From an uncultured Synechococcus sp. (lineage in GTDB: Bacteria > Cyanobacteriota > Cyanobacteriia > PCC-6307 > Cyanobiaceae): a stretch of 15,653 bases of DNA. Under the pieces are notes generated by a model that did not search any database, had not been told where the DNA came from, and saw only the letters and a list, made by a program, of their open reading frames with translations. Shown one piece after another: positions 7,875 to 14,502 of the stretch. The translations under genes were made by a program, and so were the position numbers. The DNA lies in assembly GCA_913050105.1 (NCBI GenBank), contig CAJWZN010000019.1, forward strand, positions 1-15,653, given 5' to 3'. Numbering within the stretch: the first letter of the stretch is position 1; the number at the start of each line of letters is the position of its first letter.

Positions 7875-8864
7875 TCAGGCGGCCTGCTGGTGGTTGGTCA
7901 TGGCCCGCAGCTTGAGGATCGCTTTGGACTCGAGTTGTCGGACCCGTTCGCGGGAGACATTGATCTGACGACCGATTTCCGCCAGCGTCAGAGGCTCTTC
8001 ACCACCGAGGCCAAACCGAAGCTTGAGGATCTTCTGTTCTCGCTCGTTCAGCTGTGAGAGCCAGCCGCCCAAGTGCTCTTTCTGAATGCTGCGGTCCATT
8101 CCTTCCATCGGCTCCTCGCCGTTGGGGTCAGGAATCAGTTCACCAAGAGTGCTGCGATCCTCCTCCCCTCGGGCGTGCGCGTCGAGGGAAGCGCATGGGG
8201 CGCTCTGAGAGATCAGGTCTTCGAGATCACGGGGTTCGATCCCCATGGCACTGGCCAGCTCCAGCCGGTTGGGCTGACGGCCAAAACGGTGTGAGAGCTC
8301 CCGAGAGATGCGGCGCATCTTGGATAGCTTTTCGCTCACGTGGATCGGCAGGCGAATGGTGCGGGCGCTGTTGTCAATCGCCCGGGTCATTCCCTGACGG
8401 ATCCACCAGTAGGCATACGTCGAAAACTTGTAGCCCATTGCGGGGTCGAACTTATCGACGGCGCGCTCCAATCCGATTGCACCCTCCTGAACCAGGTCCA
8501 GCAATTCCAGCCCCTGGTTCTGATACTTCTTGGCGACGCTCACAACCAGGCGCAGGTTGGCGGCCATCATTCGGTCGCGAGCACGTTTGCCCATGCGGAT
8601 CTTGTGCCGCTGGCGGGAGGTGAGATCATCCTCTCCAACGTCCTGAAGCTGTTTCATCGCCTGCACATGATGTGCAAGTTCGATTTCTTCGGCGGCAGTC
8701 AGTAGCGGAATGCGGCCAATGCTGCTCAGATAGAAGCCAATGGAATCAGTGGCTAAACGTCTGCTTTGGCTCGATGTTGACCGACGTCCGGTGGACGGCA
8801 GTGCAGGTATCTTCCGAGAAGACTTTTCAGCCTTGCCGGAAGAGTCCAGAGGGATCCCCATCAC
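7875..8864 (-). CDS. RNA polymerase sigma-70 family factor, RpoD-like group 2
   Basis: A 329-residue sigma factor that lacks the long acidic region 1.1 of the primary sigma, which places it in group 2 (non-essential, stress or nutrient-responsive). Region 1.2 is DSIGFYLSSIGRIPLLTAAEE (from residue 40). Regions 2.1-2.4, including the -10 recognition helix YKFSTYAYWWIRQGMTRAI, span about 98-165. Region 3 follows, and region 4.2 (PLTLAEIGRQINVSRERVRQLE, near 291-312) is the -35 recognition helix-turn-helix. The start is GTG (8864) or the ATG immediately after it (8861). AGGAG lies 6 and 9 bases upstream respectively, so both are possible. It is downstream of ppk across 202 bases and upstream of the phytol kinase gene, whose frame overlaps the sigma stop. 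Which cyanobacterial Sig subtype it is cannot be settled from sequence alone. Confidence 0.95.
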   Translation of the reverse strand: MMGIPLDSSGKAEKSSRKIPALPSTGRRSTSSQSRRLATDSIGFYLSSIGRIPLLTAAEEIELAHHVQAMKQLQDVGEDDLTSRQRHKIRMGKRARDRMMAANLRLVVSVAKKYQNQGLELLDLVQEGAIGLERAVDKFDPAMGYKFSTYAYWWIRQGMTRAIDNSARTIRLPIHVSEKLSKMRRISRELSHRFGRQPNRLELASAMGIEPRDLEDLISQSAPCASLDAHARGEEDRSTLGELIPDPNGEEPMEGMDRSIQKEHLGGWLSQLNEREQKILKLRFGLGGEEPLTLAEIGRQINVSRERVRQLESKAILKLRAMTNHQQAA

Positions 8865-9066
8865 CCTGGTCTCCTGAATAAATTTGAGCTGAACTTAGCA
8901 CTCAGTGTTGAGAAGGAACGGCGCAAAAGCGAAAACTTTCAGCAGCTGAACTTCGCTGTCTTGAGATCTCTCAGAATTTTCACCTTTCTGGTAGAAAATG
9001 CATCAAAATCAACGCTTTCGCCCGTATCGAAGGAGACAGATCAAGACAATTTTTAATGATGAAGCA
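8865..9066 (-). promoter_or_regulatory. ppk-sigma factor intergenic region with several short inverted repeats
   Basis: This 202-base AT-richer spacer lies between the ppk stop and the sigma start, so it should hold the sigma promoter. I see three small dyads: AGCACT-C-AGTGTT (8897-8909, one mismatch), TTCAGC-A-GCTGAA (8938-8950, perfect arms) and TGAGA-TC-TCTCA (8962-8973, perfect arms). They could be regulator binding sites or chance. No strong stem plus U-run terminator follows ppk, and no consensus -35/-10 pair stands out. Confidence 0.4.
8871..8875 (-). promoter_or_regulatory. Shine-Dalgarno of the sigma factor gene
   Basis: AGGAG on the minus strand, followed by ACCAGG, GTG and ATG. 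It supports initiation at 8864 (spacing 6) or 8861 (spacing 9) and rules out distant alternatives. Confidence 0.65.
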
Positions 9067-11205
9067 TTACAAGGTCGTGAGTCCCTGGCTCCATGCATTA
9101 ATTAATTCGATCTGTGAATTGCTCTCCGGTTCATCATCTTTGGGCTTGCGCTGGGTGAAGCTGCCATCGCTGTGCATGTCCCAGGCTCCACGATTGTCGT
9201 TGAGATAAAGCGACAAGAGTCGTTCCAATTTCTCCTGCAAGGCAGGTTCTTCAATCGGCGTTACAGCCTCCACGCGACGATCCAGATTCCTGGTCATCCA
9301 GTCAGCACTGCCGATGTACACCTCTGGCGTTCCACCGTTGCTGAACCAGAAGATGCGCGAGTGCTCCAGAAACTGGCCAATGATGCTGATCACGCGGATG
9401 TTGTCGCTCAGTCCTTTCTTGCCTGGAATCAGGCTGCACATTCCGCGGATGATCAGTTCAATCTGGATGCCCGCCTCGGATGCTTCGTAGAGCAAGCTGA
9501 TGATCTCGGGATCCACCAGCGAATTCATCTTGGCTCGGATCAATCCTGGACGTCCTTCCTGTGCATGGTCGATTTCGCGGCGGATCAAAGCCTTCATCCC
9601 CTTCCGCAGAGTGACGGGTGCCACCAGCAGTTTGCGGAAGCTCTGCTGCTTTGAAAATCCCGTCAGATAATTGAACAACTCCACCAGGTCCTGTCCCAGC
9701 TCGGGGCGGGTGGAAAGTAGTCCGAGGTCGGTGTAGAGCTTGGATGTTTTCGAGTTGTAATTGCCGGTGCCGATGTGCACGTAGCTGCGCACTTGGTCCT
9801 GCTCTCGGCGCACCACGAGCACGATTTTGGTGTGGGTTTTCAGGCCGAGCACGCCATACACCACGTGAACGCCTGCTCGCTCAAGTTGCCGCGCCCACTG
9901 GATGTTGTTGTCTTCATCGAAGCGGGCTTTGAGCTCCACCAGGGCCATCACCTGCTTGCCGTTTTCGGCAGCGCGGATGAGCGCTGCGATGATCGGTGAA
10001 TCCTTCGATGTTCGGTAAAGAGTCATCTTGATCCCCATGACCTGGGGATCATCTGCAGCTTGATTGATGAATTCCTCCACGGTTGTGGAGAACAGGTCAT
10101 AGGGGTGATGCAGAAGGATGTCCTGCTGACGCATCACCGAAAAGATGTCGTCAAATTCCTCCGGGTTGACCGTTCCTTCATCGACCAGGTGCTGCTGCGA
10201 GCGCGCCAGAAGATCGGGGGTCTGACCGTTATGGGATCTGCTCTTCAACTTCGATAGCGGCAACCCCACCAGTCCGAACAGATCGTCGAGGCCCAGGAGC
10301 CCATCAATTTTGTAGAGGTCTTCCTCTTCAACGGCGAGTCCCTGCATCAGCATCGCCACCACGTCGTCGGGCATCTCGTTGGGTACTTCCAGACGCACCA
10401 CTTCTCCGCCCACCCTGCGTTTGCGCAGTCCTTTTTCCAGCGCCAGCATCAGATCGTCTGCCTCAAGATCCCTCAGCTCGAGATCTGCATCACGGGTGAC
10501 GCGGAAGACGTAATGCCCCTCCACGGCCATGCCGGGGAACAGCAGGGCGAGGTTGTAGGCGATCATCTGCTCCAGCGGAATGGCGCTGTGGATTGGAGCT
10601 GGATCGTGATCGCTTAGCTCCATTGGGATGGCCATGAAGCGGGGAAGATTCTTCTGGGGAACCTTCAACCGGGCGAACTGGCGCTGGTCTGTTTCTGGAT
10701 CACGAATCACAGCCGCCACGTTCATGCTCAGGTTGCTGACGAACGGGAAGGGATGGGCCGGATCCACTGCCAGGGGTGTCAACACCGGGAACACCGAGCT
10801 TCGGAACGTGTCATCCACCCACTGCCGCTGGCGATCGTTCAGCTGGTCGTAATCCAGAAGCTGCACATGGTGTTGCTGCAGTTGTTTCTTGAGGCGTAAC
10901 CGGAAATGATCCTGCTGTTGCTGCAGCAGGGGCATCAATTGTTCGCGGATGGTGAGCAGCTGTTCAAGAGGCGTCTTGCCGTCTTCGCTGGGCTTGGTGA
11001 TTCCGGCTTCCACCTGAGACTTCAGCGATGCCACTCGCACCATGAAGAATTCATCGAGGTTGTTGCTGAAAATGGCGCTGAATTTCGCCTGATCGAGCAG
11101 GGGTGTGCGTTGATCCAGCGCCTGAGCCAAAACGCGCTGATTGAATGCAATCCAGCTCAGCTCACGGTTGATGTAGCGATCCGGACTCAGCACATCGGAA
11201 CTCAT
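9067..11205 (-). CDS. ppk: Polyphosphate kinase 1
   Basis: A 712-residue PPK1, the usual family length. It polymerises the gamma-phosphate of ATP into inorganic polyphosphate, reversibly. The N-terminal domain opens with RYINRELSWIAFNQRVL, and the FSAIFSNNLDEFFMVRV segment of the ATP-binding region follows. The two conserved catalytic-domain histidines are present: H458 in GLKTHTKI, matching the autophosphorylated E. coli H435, and H477 in YVHIGTGNYN, matching H454. The frame stays open to a TTG at 11250, directly after the MFS stop. I chose the ATG at 11205 because the family N-terminus begins just before the RYINRELSW block and the 15 extra residues look non-coding. There is no clear ribosome binding site. 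It lies 45 bases behind the MFS gene on the same strand and is probably co-transcribed; the group 2 sigma factor gene follows. Confidence 0.96.
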   Translation of the reverse strand: MSSDVLSPDRYINRELSWIAFNQRVLAQALDQRTPLLDQAKFSAIFSNNLDEFFMVRVASLKSQVEAGITKPSEDGKTPLEQLLTIREQLMPLLQQQQDHFRLRLKKQLQQHHVQLLDYDQLNDRQRQWVDDTFRSSVFPVLTPLAVDPAHPFPFVSNLSMNVAAVIRDPETDQRQFARLKVPQKNLPRFMAIPMELSDHDPAPIHSAIPLEQMIAYNLALLFPGMAVEGHYVFRVTRDADLELRDLEADDLMLALEKGLRKRRVGGEVVRLEVPNEMPDDVVAMLMQGLAVEEEDLYKIDGLLGLDDLFGLVGLPLSKLKSRSHNGQTPDLLARSQQHLVDEGTVNPEEFDDIFSVMRQQDILLHHPYDLFSTTVEEFINQAADDPQVMGIKMTLYRTSKDSPIIAALIRAAENGKQVMALVELKARFDEDNNIQWARQLERAGVHVVYGVLGLKTHTKIVLVVRREQDQVRSYVHIGTGNYNSKTSKLYTDLGLLSTRPELGQDLVELFNYLTGFSKQQSFRKLLVAPVTLRKGMKALIRREIDHAQEGRPGLIRAKMNSLVDPEIISLLYEASEAGIQIELIIRGMCSLIPGKKGLSDNIRVISIIGQFLEHSRIFWFSNGGTPEVYIGSADWMTRNLDRRVEAVTPIEEPALQEKLERLLSLYLNDNRGAWDMHSDGSFTQRKPKDDEPESNSQIELINAWSQGLTTL

Positions 11206-11250
11206 GGGATGGCTGGTGGCACTGATGTAGTCAGATTTGCAACGTAGCAA

Positions 11251-12528
11251 TCAAGTTTGGTGTTCCAGCTGACCTCCCTGAGGACGGCCAGCCACCAGAA
11301 CAGCAACCCCCATGAGCACTGCGGCTCCGATCCAGAACGGACTGGTCTGGCCCAGGCGGTCGTAGCTGAAACCGGCGGCAGAAGCCCCAAGAAATGTGCC
11401 GAGGCTTTGCAGGCCCTGCAGACCTCCCAGAGCGGCGCCTTGTCCATCCCGGTTCAGCTTTCTGGAAATCAGGGCTCGCAAACAGGGTGTGACCAGGCCG
11501 GTTCCCAGTGCCAGCAGGGCCACAGCGCTGTAGATCACCGGCATGGATGTTTCCACGGTGGCCATTGGCACCAGCACACAACCCACCGTCAGTAGACCGA
11601 GGCCAGTCAGGGTGAGGCGCAATTCTCCAAACCGCTTCACAAGGGGACCGATCAGTCCCCCCTGCACCACCATGGCGATCACCCCAACCAGGGCGAAGGC
11701 AGCGCCTGCCATGCCTTCGGTCCAATTGAAAGAGTTACGGAGATACAGCACCAGAATGGTTGTGAAGCCGTTGAAGGCCATGAAGAAGCCGAAAAAGGCC
11801 ATGGCCAGACGCCGTACATCGGCCTGAGCGAAAACGTTGCGCAGCAGCGATACGGGATTGAGAGCCCGTTTGCGCGGCAGTGGTTTGCGGGCTTCCAGCG
11901 GATGGGTTTCCGGCAGAAGCAGGCTCACCATCACCAGATTCACTGCGGCGAAGCCGGTGGCCCCCCATGCCGGAAATATGCGGTTCATTTCTCCGAGCAG
12001 GCCTCCCAGTCCAGGGCCGAGAGCGAAGCCCAGCCCGAAGGCAACGCCGATCAGTCCAAAGGCTTTGGCCCGGTTTTCCGGTGTGGTGATGTCGGCAAGG
12101 ACCGCTGTTGCGGTGGCGGCCGTGCCGCCGCTCATGCCATCGATGATCCGAGCGAGGAAGAGCAGGGCCAGTGGCAGGCCTGCAGCGGTGGCTCCCGGCC
12201 AGATGTCCTGCCAGGGCAGTGTCAGGGTGATCGCGAAGAGACCCATACCCACCACCGAACCAGCAACGCAGACCGTGATGACCGGTCGGCGGCCGAAGCG
12301 ATCGCTTAAGGCTCCGATCAGAGGTGCCACCGCGAACTGGGACAGGGCATAGGTGCCCGAAAGCAGGCCAACCGTGCTGCCACTGCTGCTGAAATCCGCC
12401 AGCAGGAAGGGGAGCAACGGCAGAAAAATGCTTTCACTGAGCCGGTCGTTCAGCAGCGTTAGAAACGCGCTCAGCAAGGTGGGGATGCGGCGGCGCTGCA
12501 AGGCGACCAGCGGGCGGGTGAGACTCAC
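11251..12528 (-). CDS. Major facilitator superfamily transporter, DHA1-type drug/proton antiporter-like
   Basis: From the GTG at 12528 the protein has 425 residues, with about 12 hydrophobic segments as in 12-helix MFS carriers. Motif A appears between helices 2 and 3 as GALSDRFGRRP (72-82), and a degenerate second copy (GLIGPLVKRFGELR) marks the second six-helix half. This is the pattern of DHA1 (TetA/Bcr-like) exporters driven by the proton gradient; the substrate cannot be predicted. An upstream in-frame ATG at 12582 would add 18 hydrophilic residues and overlap the start of the divergent acetyltransferase gene, so I prefer the GTG. Only a weak GGGA lies close before it. The two divergent starts are 20 bases apart, so each promoter must lie inside the other gene. 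ppk follows on the same strand. Confidence 0.9.
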   Translation of the reverse strand: MSLTRPLVALQRRRIPTLLSAFLTLLNDRLSESIFLPLLPFLLADFSSSGSTVGLLSGTYALSQFAVAPLIGALSDRFGRRPVITVCVAGSVVGMGLFAITLTLPWQDIWPGATAAGLPLALLFLARIIDGMSGGTAATATAVLADITTPENRAKAFGLIGVAFGLGFALGPGLGGLLGEMNRIFPAWGATGFAAVNLVMVSLLLPETHPLEARKPLPRKRALNPVSLLRNVFAQADVRRLAMAFFGFFMAFNGFTTILVLYLRNSFNWTEGMAGAAFALVGVIAMVVQGGLIGPLVKRFGELRLTLTGLGLLTVGCVLVPMATVETSMPVIYSAVALLALGTGLVTPCLRALISRKLNRDGQGAALGGLQGLQSLGTFLGASAAGFSYDRLGQTSPFWIGAAVLMGVAVLVAGRPQGGQLEHQT

Positions 12529-12548
12529 ATTCCCACAGGCTTGATGGC

Positions 12549-13010
12549 ATGGCTCTGCGTCCGATTGGATCTGCCGATGCATCTCTGCTGCGTGGGATCT
12601 ATGCCGATGCAGTGGAAAGTCAGGCCCCGGCTCTCTACTCCGATCAGCAGGTGAAAGCCTGGGCTGCTCTGGCCTGGTTGCCCGGGGTGCTGGATCGCAC
12701 GTTGAAGGAGGGGAGCGGCTGGATCAGCGGTAACGATGCAGCGTTTGCCATTCGCCATCCGCAGGATCGACTGTCGTTGCTGTATTGCCGTGGTTGCGCG
12801 GCTCGGCAGGGGCATGGCACAGCGTTGCTCGAGCGGATCGAGATGGAGGCTCAGGCGGAAGGCGTCGAGCGGTTGTGCACGGAAGCCAGTCAGTTGAGTC
12901 GTCCGTTGCTGGAACGCCGGGGTTGGAGTGTTGTGGCACCTGAAATCATTGCAATTGCGGGTGTTCCATTCGAGCGCTATCGAATGGATAAGCCCTTGCG
13001 CCAGCCTTGA
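12549..13010 (+). CDS. GNAT-family N-acetyltransferase, YafP-like
   Basis: A 153-residue protein with the GNAT fold signature. The acetyl-CoA pyrophosphate-binding loop is RQGHGT (86-91, the Q/RxxGxG/A motif) followed by the helix ALLERIEMEAQ. The C-terminal LSRPLLERRGW (117-126), then GVPFERYRMDKPL, resembles the ending of YafP-type acetyltransferases. It should transfer an acetyl group from acetyl-CoA to an amine; the acceptor is unknown. The start is ATG at 12549, without an obvious ribosome binding site; the N-terminus MALRPIGSADASLL is typical of the fold. The last 34 bases overlap convergently with the trpD2-like gene. Confidence 0.88.
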   Translation: MALRPIGSADASLLRGIYADAVESQAPALYSDQQVKAWAALAWLPGVLDRTLKEGSGWISGNDAAFAIRHPQDRLSLLYCRGCAARQGHGTALLERIEMEAQAEGVERLCTEASQLSRPLLERRGWSVVAPEIIAIAGVPFERYRMDKPLRQP

Positions 13011-14056
13011 AGTTGCGCCAGTTGGGCGGCAGCCTGGCCCGTTTCCAGAATCTTCTTGGCCAGTTTGATCCCAGCCTCAAGGCTGTCTGTCCTTCCGGCA
13101 AACCAGAGGTATGCGGCAGCGTTCCAGCGCAGGGCGTCACTGAGGGGTCCACAGCCGTTCAGGGCTTCAAGGGCCTGGTCATGCCAGTGGTCAATGTCTG
13201 TCCATTCCGCGTCGGCGTGATGGCAACCGTGGTCTCTGGGATGGAGGATCAATCGCTCGGCTTCGCCATTGCGCACCCGTGCGGTGATACAGGCGCGTCC
13301 GATCGGCAGGTCGGTGCCTCCCTCCAACCCCTTCACGGTGAGAAGGTCGGTTTCTCCTGCCAGCTTCAGTGCCTCCCAAGCCCTGCTTTCGGTGGGTGGA
13401 TGCACAAACCCGCTCACCAGAAGATGCCGGCCGTGGTGCGGTGTCCAGATCAGTTCCAAGCTGGCCACCGGTGGCCGCTTGCCCAACTCTTCCCGATAGG
13501 TGATCAGGGTTTCAGCGATCGGAAAGTGATCCGGTTGATGGATCAGCGCAAAGCCGTGGTGGTGGAAGCCCTCCTGCACTGTGTCCAGCTCAAGCCCTCT
13601 CAGATCAAGGCCGAGAGCCTGAAACAGGTCGATGGCGGTCACGCCGTATTTGACCGGCATGCGGTTGCTGCCCTGAAGCACCACGGGTTGACCACCGGCC
13701 AGCAGCACCAGGCTGGTGAGCGGATAGATCGGGGCTGTTCGCGTGCGTCCGTCGTAGGGCATCCCGAAACAGAGGGGAGCAGGTCGCCCGTCTCGGCTGG
13801 TGATCACCGGACCAAGCAACCGGTAGGTGTCCAACATGCCGGTGAGTTCCTGGGGCTCGGGTCGACGGATCCGATGCGCGATCAGGAAGGCACCGATCTG
13901 GGCTGGGCTTGCCTCGCCGTGCAACATCAGGTCGAGTGCATCGGCAGCCTCTTCGCGGGTCATGCCCTTGCTGGTGTGCTCTCCGCTGCCCACCTTGCGC
14001 AGATGCTGCTTGAAGCGCTCGCGACCGCTGGACAACGTGCTGGTCACCGGCTTCAC
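12977..14056 (-). CDS. TrpD2-like protein (anthranilate phosphoribosyltransferase family, degenerate active site)
   Basis: A 359-residue protein with the glycosyltransferase family 3 layout: an N-terminal helical domain (about 32-85, with GMTREEAADALDLMLHGEASPAQIGAFL) and a PRPP-binding-like alpha/beta domain. The hallmark residues differ from true TrpD. GTGGDG is replaced by FGMPYDG (97-103), and KHGNRxVSS by LQGSNRMPVKYG (127-138), which keeps NR. The Asp-Glu metal pair region reads GLEGGTD. This matches TrpD2/YbiB-type relatives, whose E. coli member binds nucleic acid and lacks anthranilate activity, so a tryptophan role should not be assumed. The start is GTG at 14056 with AAGG 6 bases upstream; an in-frame stop lies just beyond. 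A perfect NtcA-type site (14099-14112) and tandem repeats are upstream, suggesting nitrogen control. Its 3' end overlaps the GNAT gene. Confidence 0.88.
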   Translation of the reverse strand: MKPVTSTLSSGRERFKQHLRKVGSGEHTSKGMTREEAADALDLMLHGEASPAQIGAFLIAHRIRRPEPQELTGMLDTYRLLGPVITSRDGRPAPLCFGMPYDGRTRTAPIYPLTSLVLLAGGQPVVLQGSNRMPVKYGVTAIDLFQALGLDLRGLELDTVQEGFHHHGFALIHQPDHFPIAETLITYREELGKRPPVASLELIWTPHHGRHLLVSGFVHPPTESRAWEALKLAGETDLLTVKGLEGGTDLPIGRACITARVRNGEAERLILHPRDHGCHHADAEWTDIDHWHDQALEALNGCGPLSDALRWNAAAYLWFAGRTDSLEAGIKLAKKILETGQAAAQLAQLQGWRKGLSIR

Positions 14057-14098
14057 CAGGAACCTTCGCAGTGTTCAGGAGCGCATGACCTTTAAGGC

Positions 14099-14112
14099 GT
14101 ATTAATTGATAC
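14099..14112 (-). promoter_or_regulatory. Candidate NtcA-binding site (perfect GTA-N8-TAC)
   Basis: On the minus strand the site reads GTATCAATTAATAC, an exact match to GTA-N8-TAC, the consensus of NtcA, the CRP-family global nitrogen regulator of cyanobacteria. Its 3' edge is 42 bases before the trpD2-like GTG start, the only gene start that reads away from it nearby. I do not find a good TAN3T -10 box about 22 bases downstream. The canonical activator position would put the transcript start around 14064, only about 8 bases before the GTG. Either the leader is very short, NtcA acts differently here, or the match is fortuitous. Confidence 0.55.
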
Positions 14113-14140
14113 CAATTGACGCCAATTGACACCGAATTAA
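14104..14140. repeat. Three-copy 10-base tandem repeat (plus a partial copy) overlapping the NtcA-type site
   Basis: The three copies are AATTGATACC (14104-14113), AATTGACGCC (14114-14123) and AATTGACACC (14124-14133), followed by a decayed GAATTAA (14134-14140). The unit is AATTGAYRCC, and the period is close to one helical turn. The first copy forms most of the GTA-N8-TAC site, and the partial copy overlaps the stop codon of the small minus-strand ORF. This is consistent with a stack of protein binding sites on one DNA face, or with replication slippage. Confidence 0.8.
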
Positions 14141-14307
14141 GCCTGTTCGATCACGGAGAGTCCATCAAATTTGCCGTGAAGGGGATGTCTGGAGTCGTGG
14201 CGCCCTTCGGCGTAGTACAGCCGCTCCAAGACGAGGGTCGCGGTGTTCGTGGCGTTGAGCTGCCTGCTGATCAGCAAGGTTGAAATTGAGCGGAAGAGGG
14301 AGCTCAT
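14137..14307 (-). CDS. Small hypothetical protein (56 residues), between cynS and the trpD2-like gene
   Basis: From the ATG at 14307 the protein has 56 residues; a TTG at 14319 would add four. It is polar, with an N-terminal SSLFRSISTLLISRQ stretch, then LVLERLYYAEGRHDSRHPLHG (24-45) and GKFDGLS. A Leu-rich helix leading to Tyr-Tyr and an xGRxxxxHPxHG pattern resembles small conserved proteins that I recall from marine picocyanobacteria, but this is memory, not a search. No domain of known function is recognisable, and there is no membrane segment or signal peptide. There is no clear ribosome binding site. It is read in the same direction as the trpD2-like gene, 80 bases upstream of it, and diverges from cynS. 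Confidence 0.5.
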   Translation of the reverse strand: MSSLFRSISTLLISRQLNATNTATLVLERLYYAEGRHDSRHPLHGKFDGLSVIEQA

Positions 14308-14502
14308 AGGGTCGTGCAATGAACTTCAGTGTTGAGCAATTCGCGGGAGAATTGATGTGCTTAATACAGCCAAATTTCATGTTCAGTTTGGTCGCGATGA
14401 ATGCATTCCTTCTGGTGTTACTGCCGGACAATTTCACTGCTGCTGTGACATTCCGAGGTGGGATGCTGTTTTTGAAGCGGCGATGATTTCTGCTATCCAA
14501 CA
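14308..14502. promoter_or_regulatory. Divergent spacer between the small ORF and cynS
   Basis: A 195-base AT-richer spacer that should carry the cynS promoter and that of the small minus-strand ORF. I looked for GTA-N8-TAC and close variants and found none. A TAATAC hexamer occurs near 14361 on the plus strand, but without a well-placed -35. cynS has no ribosome binding site immediately before its ATG. Promoter content is inferred from position. Confidence 0.35.

Noticed and set aside
11206..11250. TTG start for ppk directly after the MFS stop
   Set aside because: The extra 15 residues do not look like family sequence, and an ATG at 11205 gives the usual PPK1 N-terminus.
12298..12305. A GCGATCGC octamer (HIP1 sequence of many cyanobacteria)
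   Set aside because: I noticed only one copy, inside the MFS coding sequence; not a repeat signal here.
13007..14095. A 362-codon plus-strand open frame opposite the trpD2-like gene
   Set aside because: The minus-strand frame has clear TrpD-family structure, while the plus-strand translation has no recognisable domain.
14308..14502. NtcA site for cynS
   Set aside because: No GTA-N8-TAC or close variant found; the nearest TAC (14362-14364 region) lacks a correctly spaced GTA.
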